Assembly: GCF_027497355.1 (NCBI RefSeq)
Contig: NZ_CP114909.1
Coordinates: 868,001-932,000, forward strand
Reading direction: 5' to 3'
Length of the DNA stretch: 64,000 nucleotides
Source: Micromonospora sp. WMMA1947
GTDB lineage: Bacteria > Actinomycetota > Actinomycetes > Mycobacteriales > Micromonosporaceae
Shown piece by piece: positions 15,150 to 22,276 of the stretch (the first letter of the stretch is position 1; each line of letters begins with the position of its first letter). The notes beneath the pieces were generated by a model, which was given only the letters and a program-made list of their open reading frames with translations, was not told where the DNA came from and did not search any database. A program made the position numbers and the translations under genes.

Positions 15150-15206
15150 GTGATCAAGGAGTTCGGCACCTTCCGACGCCCACGAACCCACAAACCCCTT
15201 GATCAC
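15150..15206. repeat. Intergenic hairpin element H1
   Basis: GTGATCAAGG (15150-15159) pairs with CCTTGATCAC (15197-15206) around a 37-nt interior. Both arms are bordered by CCCCG. This is the first of four consecutive inverted repeats in a zone with no gene. Confidence 0.7.
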
Positions 15207-15239
15207 CCCGGAGAAGCCCTTCCCGGGCACCCCCCACAG

Positions 15240-15302
15240 CGTTGATCATGAGGTTGGCGGCGACAAAACGGACACCACGCACCGTCAACTTCATGATCAA
15301 CG
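15240..15302. repeat. Intergenic hairpin element H2
   Basis: CGTTGATCATGA (15240-15251) pairs perfectly with TCATGATCAACG (15291-15302). Pairing continues imperfectly inward (GGTTGGCGGCG against AGTTGACGGTG read from the other arm), for about 23 paired positions in 63 bp. Confidence 0.8.
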
Positions 15303-15323
15303 CAGCCGGGCCCCCGACCACCT

Positions 15324-15397
15324 CGCGATCTTGCAGTTCGGGGCCCTCGATGGGTCCCATTCGCGGGGTTTGCGGGGGCCCGAAGTGCAAGATCGCG
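15324..15397. repeat. Intergenic hairpin element H3 (CGATCTTGCA type)
   Basis: The left arm CGCGATCTTGCA-GTTCGGGGCCC and the right arm, read in reverse complement as CGCGATCTTGCA-CTTCGGGCCC, pair over about 22 bp with one bulge and one mismatch. The element is 74 bp long. It has the same terminal sequence as the element at 44059-44130. Confidence 0.85.
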
Positions 15398-15467
15398 GGC
15401 ACGCGAGGGCTCGTGGACACCTCTTGTTCGCGGGCTCGCGAGAGCTCGCCAGGATCTCGGAAGTGCC

Positions 15468-15541
15468 GTCGATCTTGGAGTTGTGGCACCTCACCGAAGG
15501 TGCGAACCGGGCATCTTGGGCACCACAACTCCAAGATCGAC
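15468..15541. repeat. Intergenic hairpin element H4 (CGATCTTGGA type)
   Basis: GTCGATCTTGGAGTTGTGG at 15468-15486 pairs perfectly with its complement ending at 15541, a 19-bp arm. The element is 74 bp, the same length as H3. It lies 110 bp past the stop of the VWA gene on the minus strand. Confidence 0.85.
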
Positions 15542-15602
15542 GAGAGCGGGCGGGAGCGCGGGAGGGCAGGAGGACGGGCGAGAGCGGGCGGGAGCGCGGG
15601 AG
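15541..15602. repeat. G/A-rich direct repeat
   Basis: A 24-bp string beginning CGAGAGCGGGCGGG occurs at 15541-15564 and again exactly at 15579-15602. It lies in a purine-rich stretch that continues with GGCAGGGCGGG repeats to about 15645. No gene is visible. It borders hairpin H4. Confidence 0.8.
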
Positions 15603-15650
15603 CGGGAGCGGCGGCAGGGCGGGAGCGGTGGCAGGGCGGGAAGGGTGGGC

Positions 15651-17606
15651 TCAGCGGCGGCCGTGGCGGGCGCGTAGGTAGTCGGAGACGACGTACTCGC
15701 CCAGGTCGTCCAGGTCGGGGGTAAACATCCGGCCACCCGAGCGCCGGGCCACCGCGTCCACGAACCGGCGCAGCCCCGGGTCGTCGCCGAGCATGAACAG
15801 GTTGAGCGTCGCGCCGTACCGGGTCAGCCGGTCCACCTCCCGGATCGTCGCCGAAATGGTCTCCGGCAGCGGCGGCCAGTGGAAGTACGCCTCGCCGTCC
15901 TCCGGGTCCAGGTGTGCCGTCGGCTCGCCGTCGGTGACCACCAGCACCACCGGCTCGGCACCCGGGTGGCGGCGCAGGTGCCGGCCGGCGATCCGCAGCG
16001 CGTGCTGCAGGTTGGTGCCCTGCTGCATGTCGGGCTCCACCGCCGCCAGTTCCTGCTGGGTGAGCGGCATCGCCTCCCGGCCGAAGCCGACGATCTGCAA
16101 CGCGTCCTGCGGGAACCGGGTCGCCATCAGGTGCGACAGGGCCAGCGCGGTCTGCTTCATCGGACCCCAGCGGCCCTGCGAGATCATCGAGTACGACAGG
16201 TCGACGCAGAGGACCACAGCCGCCGACGCCCGCCGCTCGGTCTCCACCACCTCGAAGTCCTCGACCGCGAGCGGCACCGGCACTCCGGGGCCGGCCCGGC
16301 GTACCGCCCGGGTGAGCGTGCGCACCACGTCCAGCGGCTGCTCGTCGCCGTACTCCCAGGGGCGTGACGCTCCGCTCACCTCGCCGGCGGCGCCCGCGGT
16401 GCGGAGGTCGTGCTGGCCGCGCGGCCCGGCGGTCAGGTCGGCGAAGACGCGCCGCAGCGCGGTTCCGGCGAGCCGGCGCAGCGCCTTGGGGGTGAGCGTC
16501 AGCCCTTCCGCGTCGCGGGTGACCCAGCCCTGGCGGCGCAGCTCGCGTTCCAGCTCCCGCAACCGGCGTACGTCGTCGGCGGCGTCGCGGCCCAGCGTCC
16601 GGGCGACCGCCTCCACGTCGACGTCGTCGAGTGTGGCGCCGGGCTGGTCCTGGTCGAGGGAGTCCAGCAGCTCGTCGAGTTCGGCGATCTCGTCGAGCGC
16701 GCCGGTGGCCTCGCCGTAGCCGAGCGGCTGGTCGCCGCGGACCCGCTCGCCGCGCTGCCAGTTCAGGTCCGGCCGCAGCGACCGCAGGTGCGCGTCGAGC
16801 TGGGACAGTTCGCCGGCCAGCCGGTCGCCGAGCGACTGGCGCATCAGCCCGGCCAGTTCCTCGCGCTGCCGGTCCGAGAGTGACCGCATGAGCCGCTCAC
16901 CGGCGGCGGCCCGCCGGGCCAGCACGTCGATCAGCTCGTCGACGTCCTTGGGGCGTTCCGGGAAGAACTCCCCGTGGCGGCGCATGAACTCGGCGAACGC
17001 GTCGGTGGTGTCCTCGGAGCGGGCATGCCGGGCGAGCAGGTCGTTGAGGTCGCGCATCATCTCGGCGAGCTGCCGCTGGACGGCCGGGTCGGCGGTGGCC
17101 CGGGCCGCGTCGCGCAGCCCGGCGAACCGCTGCTCCAGCACGTCGCCGCGCAGCCCGTCGAGGATCCGCTGGTACGTCTGCCGCGCCTCGGCGCTGGCCC
17201 AGTCGTACCCGGAAAGCTCCGACACCGCACGGGCGGTGGAGCGGGGCAGGTTGTCGAGCACGGCCTCGGCGAACCGGGCGTCGTCGCTGTCGCGGCCGCG
17301 CAGCTCGTCGCGTTCGGCGGCGAGCGCCTGGTCGAGCAGCGCCCGGGCCCGGGTGACGGCGCCGTCCAGGTCGCCGCGGCGCAGCGCCTCCCGGCGCAGG
17401 CGGCGGGCCCGGGCGGCCAGGTCGTCGAGCCCGCCACGCCCCTGTGGGCCGCGCCGCAGCAGCTCGCGCAGGGATTCGCGCAGGCTGCCGCCGGCGAGCA
17501 CGTCGGAGCCGACCGCGTCCACCGCGGCGCGCACGTCGTACGGCGGGGCGAGCGGGTCGGGGCCGCCGCGCCACTGCCCGTACCGGAAGCGGTTGCCGCC
17601 GGCCAC
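15651..17606 (-). CDS. VWA-domain protein, partner of a MoxR ATPase
   Basis: This 651-residue cytoplasmic protein has a long helical, Arg-rich N-terminal two-thirds and a C-terminal von Willebrand A domain (about 455-640). The metal-site motif appears as VLCVDLSYSMIS (DxSxS), with later elements QGTNLQHALRIAGRHL and VLVVTDGEPTAH. Such VWA proteins work with MoxR AAA+ ATPases as metal-insertion or protein-remodelling pairs; the client here is unknown. The gene starts with GTG 17606, two bases past the stop of the MoxR gene, so both are one transcription unit. C-terminal ARHGRR ends just before the GA-rich repeat. Confidence 0.85.
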   Translation of the reverse strand: MAGGNRFRYGQWRGGPDPLAPPYDVRAAVDAVGSDVLAGGSLRESLRELLRRGPQGRGGLDDLAARARRLRREALRRGDLDGAVTRARALLDQALAAERDELRGRDSDDARFAEAVLDNLPRSTARAVSELSGYDWASAEARQTYQRILDGLRGDVLEQRFAGLRDAARATADPAVQRQLAEMMRDLNDLLARHARSEDTTDAFAEFMRRHGEFFPERPKDVDELIDVLARRAAAGERLMRSLSDRQREELAGLMRQSLGDRLAGELSQLDAHLRSLRPDLNWQRGERVRGDQPLGYGEATGALDEIAELDELLDSLDQDQPGATLDDVDVEAVARTLGRDAADDVRRLRELERELRRQGWVTRDAEGLTLTPKALRRLAGTALRRVFADLTAGPRGQHDLRTAGAAGEVSGASRPWEYGDEQPLDVVRTLTRAVRRAGPGVPVPLAVEDFEVVETERRASAAVVLCVDLSYSMISQGRWGPMKQTALALSHLMATRFPQDALQIVGFGREAMPLTQQELAAVEPDMQQGTNLQHALRIAGRHLRRHPGAEPVVLVVTDGEPTAHLDPEDGEAYFHWPPLPETISATIREVDRLTRYGATLNLFMLGDDPGLRRFVDAVARRSGGRMFTPDLDDLGEYVVSDYLRARHGRR

Positions 17607-17608
17607 TG

Positions 17609-19129
17609 TCAGTCCCGGTCCCCGTAGACGGTGCGCCCGGTGTCGGTGACATCCTTGCCGAGCCGGCGGGTCAGGTGCAGCCCTTCCAGCACGAACTCGA
17701 TGCCGGCCGCCGCCTCCTCGGGGCTGGGCGCGTCGCCGAGGCCGAGCCGGTCGAGCACCTTGGCCAGCCCCGGCACGGTGCCGACCTGGCGCAACAGCTC
17801 GGCCGAGGAGACCAGTTCGCCGGTCTCGACGGCGCCGCCCTCGGCGACGAGCGCGGTGAAGCCGGACAGGTCGAGCCCGGCCAGGCGGGCGCGGAACGTC
17901 TCGGCGGTGGCGGTACGCAGCAGGTGCGCGAGCACCTCGATCTCGCGTCCTTCCTCGCCGCTCTCGAACTCGACCTTGCCGCGCAGCGTGGAGGTCACCG
18001 ACACGGTGTCCCCGATCCGGGCCACCGGCGCCTCCGGCCGGGACGCCGCCCCGACGCCACCAGCCGCCCCGGCACCGCCTGCCGCCCCGGCACCGCCACC
18101 CGAGGCAGCGGCAGCAGCACCGGCGAGCAGACCCGAACGGCGCAACGCGGCGGCGGCCACCGTCTCCGCGGCGGCGATGGCGAACCGGGCGGACACACCG
18201 GAACGCGGGTCCACCGACGGGGACTCCCGCACGTCGCGGGCGAACCGGGCCAGCACCTCCAGCACGTGCTCCGGTACGACGGCGACCAGGTCGGCCTCCT
18301 GCCGGATCAGCTCCAGCTCCAGGTCGAGGTCGAGCGGATAGTGGGTACGGATCTCCGCGCCGAACCGGTCCTTCAGCGGCGTGATGATCCGGCCCCGGTT
18401 GGTGTAGTCCTCCGGGTTGGCGCTGGCCACCAGCAGCAGGTCCAGCGGCAGCCGCAACTGGTAGCCGCGGACCTGGATGTCGCGTTCCTCGAGCACGTTG
18501 AGCAGCGCCACCTGGATGCGTTCGGCCAGGTCGGGCAGCTCGTTGACGGCGAAGACGCCCCGGTTGGTACGCGGCACGAGCCCGAAGTGGATGGTCTCCG
18601 GGTCGCCGAGCGTGCGTCCCTGGGCGAGGCGGATCGGGTCGACGTCGCCGATCAGGTCACCGACGCTGGTGTCCGGCGTGGCGAGCTTCTCGCCGTACCG
18701 CATCGAGCGGTGCAGCCAGCCGATCGTCAGGTCGTCGCCGGCCGAGTCGACAAGCGCCCGGGAGGCCGGGGTGAGCGGGTGCATCGGGTGTTCGTTGAGC
18801 ACCGAGCCGGGGATCACCGGGGTCCACTCGTCCAGCAGCGCGCCGAGCGAGCGGATCAGCCGGGTCTTGCCCTGCCCGCGCTCGCCGAGCAGCACCATGT
18901 CGTGCCCGGCGAGCAGCGCGCGCTCGACCTCGGGCAGCACCGTGTCCTCGTAGCCCACGATGCCGGGGAAGCGGTCCTCGCCGGAGCCCATCCGGGCGAG
19001 GAGGTTGTCTCGGAGTTCCTGTTTGACCGTGCGGTACTGGTGGCCGGTCGCGCGCAGCTCGCCGAGCGTGCTCGGCAGGTCGGCGGGCGGGACCGGGGAA
19101 ACCTGGTTGGGAGCGGTCACCCGATCCAC
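17609..19129 (-). CDS. MoxR-like AAA+ ATPase (magnesium-chelatase-like)
   Basis: This 506-residue ATPase has Walker A GERGQGKTR (about 81-89), a Walker B-like FAVNELPDL (about 192-200), and sensor text LLLVASANPEDYTNRGRIITPLKDRFGAEI (about 235-264), as in the MoxR/ChlI clade. A low-complexity Ala/Gly insertion (about 338-370) and a helical C-terminal extension distinguish it from short MoxR proteins such as the one at 58415. It starts with GTG 19129; another GTG lies three codons in. It should power remodelling of a client together with the VWA protein encoded directly downstream. Confidence 0.85.
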   Translation of the reverse strand: MDRVTAPNQVSPVPPADLPSTLGELRATGHQYRTVKQELRDNLLARMGSGEDRFPGIVGYEDTVLPEVERALLAGHDMVLLGERGQGKTRLIRSLGALLDEWTPVIPGSVLNEHPMHPLTPASRALVDSAGDDLTIGWLHRSMRYGEKLATPDTSVGDLIGDVDPIRLAQGRTLGDPETIHFGLVPRTNRGVFAVNELPDLAERIQVALLNVLEERDIQVRGYQLRLPLDLLLVASANPEDYTNRGRIITPLKDRFGAEIRTHYPLDLDLELELIRQEADLVAVVPEHVLEVLARFARDVRESPSVDPRSGVSARFAIAAAETVAAAALRRSGLLAGAAAAASGGGAGAAGGAGAAGGVGAASRPEAPVARIGDTVSVTSTLRGKVEFESGEEGREIEVLAHLLRTATAETFRARLAGLDLSGFTALVAEGGAVETGELVSSAELLRQVGTVPGLAKVLDRLGLGDAPSPEEAAAGIEFVLEGLHLTRRLGKDVTDTGRTVYGDRD

Positions 19130-19199
19130 GCTAGCGCGCTCCGACGGCCGGCGGCCTCCGTCGTCGATGTCGCGACAAGGGAAGCCGCCGGAACGCCGC

Positions 19200-20168
19200 T
19201 CACTTCCCGAGGCGGGCGCGGACCATCCGGGGTACGGCGGCCAGCCCGGTGACCGGGCGGAACGCGTGCGCGGCGGCGACCAGTGCGGCGTACTCGTCGT
19301 CGGCGAGGTCGATCTCGGCGGCGGCCGCGTTGCGTTCCATCTGCTCGACCCCGGACGCGCCCGGGATGGCCACCACGTTGGGGTGCCGCAGCACGTACGC
19401 GAGCGCGATCTGGCTGGGCGTGGCGTCGTGCGCGTCGGCGACCTCGCGCAGCGTGGCGATCAGCGCGGTGCCGCGTTCCAGGTTCTCCGGCAGAAAGTAC
19501 GGGTTGGCCCGGCGTACCGCACCGGCCGGCGGGTTCGTGGCGTCGTAGCGGCCGGACAGGAAACCCTGCGCCAGCGGCGAGTACGCGATGACGATCCGGC
19601 CGGCCTGCTCCGCGTACGGGATGAGGTCTTCCTCGGGGCCGCGGTCGATCATGCTGTAGCGGACCTGGTTGCTCAGCACCCGGCGGCCCAGCGCGGCCTC
19701 GGCGAACCGCCACCGGCGCAGGCCGTAGTTGCTGACGCCGACCTCGCCGACCAGTCCGACGTCCTGCAGCGAGCGCATGCCGCGCATGGTGGTGGTGTCG
19801 GCGACCACCGGGTTGGCCTGGTGCACCTGGTAGAGGTCGATGCCGTCGACGCCGAGCCGGGCGGCTGAGGCGACAGCGCGCTGCTGCACCACCGGGGCGA
19901 CCGGCAGCAGCGGGAAGATCTTGCTGGCGACCACGACCTTGGCCCGGTCGTCGCCAAGCGCCGCGCCGAGGATGCGCTCGCTGCGGCCGAAGCCGTACAG
20001 CTCGGCGGTGTCGAACAGGGTGACGCCCAGGTCGAGCGCACGCCGGACGATCTCGGCGGCCCGGCGCTCGTACTCGGGGCCGTAACCCCACTCCTTGGAG
20101 CCGAACTGCCAGGTGCCGAGGCCGATCTTGGAAATGGGCTTGGGGGCGTCGAGCCGCACGTAACGCAT
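19200..20168 (-). CDS. Aldo/keto reductase
   Basis: This 322-residue TIM-barrel NADPH-dependent oxidoreductase shows the AKR catalytic tetrad: Asp and Tyr in LFDTAELYGFGRSE (about 51-64), Lys in VVVASKIFP (about 78-86) and His in DLYQVHQANP (about 112-121). The cofactor region IAYSPLAQGFLSGRY and IPGASGVEQMERN near the C-terminus is typical. The substrate is unknown. It is divergent from a second, unrelated-subfamily AKR at 20226. ATG 20168 leaves 57 bp between the two starts for both promoters. Confidence 0.9.
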   Translation of the reverse strand: MRYVRLDAPKPISKIGLGTWQFGSKEWGYGPEYERRAAEIVRRALDLGVTLFDTAELYGFGRSERILGAALGDDRAKVVVASKIFPLLPVAPVVQQRAVASAARLGVDGIDLYQVHQANPVVADTTTMRGMRSLQDVGLVGEVGVSNYGLRRWRFAEAALGRRVLSNQVRYSMIDRGPEEDLIPYAEQAGRIVIAYSPLAQGFLSGRYDATNPPAGAVRRANPYFLPENLERGTALIATLREVADAHDATPSQIALAYVLRHPNVVAIPGASGVEQMERNAAAAEIDLADDEYAALVAAAHAFRPVTGLAAVPRMVRARLGK

Positions 20169-20225
20169 GTGGCCGAACGTACCCGCGCCGCTGCGCGCGC
20201 ACTCCGGTGCGGACAGAATGGCCTG

Positions 20226-21215
20226 GTGACATACCTCGCCAGCGACGACCGTTACCACGAGATGATCTACCGGCGCAGCGGCCGGAGCGGGCTGAAGCTC
20301 CCCGTCATCTCCCTCGGCCTGTGGCACAACTTCGGACCGGACCGGCCCTTCGAGCGGCAGCGCGACATCGTCCGCCGCGCCTTCGACCTCGGCATCACCC
20401 ACTTCGACCTGGCGAACAACTACGGTCCGCCGCCCGGTTCGGCGGAGGAGAACTTCGGCCGGCTGCTCACAGGCGACCTGAAGCCGTACCGGGACGAGCT
20501 GGTGATCTCCAGCAAGGCCGGGTACCTGATGTGGCCCGGCCCGTACGGCGAGTGGGGCTCGCGCAAGTACCTGATCTCGTCGCTGGACCAGTCGCTGCGC
20601 CGACTCGGGCTGGACTACGTCGACATCTTCTACTCGCACCGGTTCGACCCGGAAACCCCGCTGGAGGAGACGATGGGCGCGCTCGACGCGATCGTCCGCT
20701 CCGGCAAGGCGCTCTACGTGGGCATCTCCAACTACGACTCGGAGCAGACCGAGCGGGCCGCGGCGATCCTGCGCGACCTGGGCACGCCGCTGCTGATCAA
20801 CCAGCCGTCGTACTCGATGATGAACCGCTGGACGGAGAGCGACGGGCTGCTGGACACGCTGGAGGGCGTCGGCGCCGGCTGCATCGCGTACAGCCCGCTC
20901 GCCCAGGGCCTGCTCACCGACCGTTACCTCACCGGCATCCCGGCCGACTCCCGGGTGCGCACGAGCGTCTTCCTGAACGAGAGCGACCTCGACGACCAGA
21001 CCATGGCGACGGTGCGAGGGCTCGCCGCGGTGGCCGAGCGGCGCGGGCAGACGCTCGCGCAGCTCGCCCTGGCCTGGGCGCTGCGCGACCCGCGCATGAC
21101 CAGCCTCATCATCGGCGCGAGCAGCGTGGCGCAGCTGGAGGGCAACGTGGCCGCGCTGGGCAACCTCGACCTCGCCGGTGAGGACCTGGCCGAGATCGAG
21201 CGCCTGCTCGGCTGA
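20226..21215 (+). CDS. Aldo/keto reductase of the YghZ (L-glyceraldehyde 3-phosphate reductase) type
   Basis: This 329-residue protein begins YHEMIYRRSGRSGLKLPVISLGLWHNFG, closely like E. coli YghZ/Gpr (AKR14). The tetrad appears as Asp/Tyr in HFDLANNYGPPPGSAE, Lys in ISSKAGYLMWPGPYGEWGS and His in DIFYSHRFDPETPLEET. YghZ reduces methylglyoxal and L-glyceraldehyde 3-phosphate with NADPH, so a detoxification role is likely. GTG 20226 is chosen from the match to the family N-terminus. The stop at 21215 is one base from the end of the convergent LPMO gene. Confidence 0.9.
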   Translation: MTYLASDDRYHEMIYRRSGRSGLKLPVISLGLWHNFGPDRPFERQRDIVRRAFDLGITHFDLANNYGPPPGSAEENFGRLLTGDLKPYRDELVISSKAGYLMWPGPYGEWGSRKYLISSLDQSLRRLGLDYVDIFYSHRFDPETPLEETMGALDAIVRSGKALYVGISNYDSEQTERAAAILRDLGTPLLINQPSYSMMNRWTESDGLLDTLEGVGAGCIAYSPLAQGLLTDRYLTGIPADSRVRTSVFLNESDLDDQTMATVRGLAAVAERRGQTLAQLALAWALRDPRMTSLIIGASSVAQLEGNVAALGNLDLAGEDLAEIERLLG

Positions 21216-21216
21216 G

Positions 21217-22122
21217 TCACCAGATGCGGCGCCGCCCGGCGCGGTGGTTGCGGACACCGCACGGCCGCCCGGGCGGCGGACCGCCGGACCGCCGCAGTCC
21301 GACCACCGCCGCCGCGAGCAGCGCGACGACGAACGCCGCCGCGCCGAGGACGAGCGGCCGGGACAGCGGTCCGCCGTCGGTCACCGTCGCGACCGGCACC
21401 GCCGGCTCCTCGTCGGTCGCCGCCCCGGCGAGGGTACGCGGAGGCGACGCGCTCGCCTTCGGCGCTGCCGGTGACGCGTCCGGCTCGCCGCGCGCCGCCC
21501 GGAAGATCACGTCCGAGCAGGAGTAGTACGTGTCCTGGGTGTCCGAGTTCTGCCAGATGACGTAGACGATGTGCCGGCCACTACGGTCGGCCGGCAGCTT
21601 CCCCCGCATCTCGTAGGCGCCCGCGCGGATCGGCGGGTCGGTGACCTCGAGGAACGGCTTCTCCTCCAGATCCGCCCAGGTCAGCACGCGCTTCGGCGAG
21701 TACGAGCCGGTGGTGACGTAGTACCGGAACGTGCCCCGGTGCGGGATGGTGGTGCGGTAGCGGAACGTGTGCCGGGCCCCGGCCGTGAGCGTGGTGGCCG
21801 GCCAGTCGGCGCGCGGCAGGTCCAGTCCCCGGTACGCGGACAGCCCGCCGCTGCACAGCTCGCCGTCCGGGATGCGTTCCCGGTCCCGCCCGTCGATCCG
21901 GGCCACCCGGATGTTGTCCCACTCGCGTACCGCCGCTCCGGCGGCGATCGCGGCCCGGCAGGCGGGCGTCCGCGCCCGGCCACCCTCCGGCCCGCAGGCG
22001 GCGGACCGGCTCAGTGGGCTGGTCGGCGCACCGTGTGCCGCGGCGGGCGCGGCGGTCAGCGGCACCGTCGCGGCGACGGCGGCGAGCGCGGCGGACGCGG
22101 CGAACGCGCGACGTGCGGCCAT
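21217..22122 (-). CDS. AA10 lytic polysaccharide monooxygenase with C-terminal membrane anchor
   Basis: This 301-residue exported copper enzyme has a signal peptide (1-29) ending APAAA, so cleavage exposes His30 in HGAPTSPLSRS, the N-terminal ligand of the copper brace. A second His, probably His118 in TAGARHTFRY, and the aromatic core YVIWQNSDTQDTYYSCSDVIF match AA10. After a Pro/Ala/Ser-rich linker (about 215-245) one membrane segment (about 252-272) and a basic tail follow, so the catalytic domain should stay on the cell surface. There is no chitin- or cellulose-binding module. A role in surface glycan remodelling is an inference. Confidence 0.85.
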   Translation of the reverse strand: MAARRAFAASAALAAVAATVPLTAAPAAAHGAPTSPLSRSAACGPEGGRARTPACRAAIAAGAAVREWDNIRVARIDGRDRERIPDGELCSGGLSAYRGLDLPRADWPATTLTAGARHTFRYRTTIPHRGTFRYYVTTGSYSPKRVLTWADLEEKPFLEVTDPPIRAGAYEMRGKLPADRSGRHIVYVIWQNSDTQDTYYSCSDVIFRAARGEPDASPAAPKASASPPRTLAGAATDEEPAVPVATVTDGGPLSRPLVLGAAAFVVALLAAAVVGLRRSGGPPPGRPCGVRNHRAGRRRIW

Positions 22123-22276
22123 GTGATCGACCTCCCGCGCACTGGTACGGCCACGAGCCGCGAAAGGTTCGATCCGCGCCGATCGGCCGGGGCGACATGA
22201 CCGAACGGACAACCGGGGCGGCGACGGACGCCCGGTGGGCCCTAGAGTGACGAAACCTGTGATCGAGGAGCGTCCC

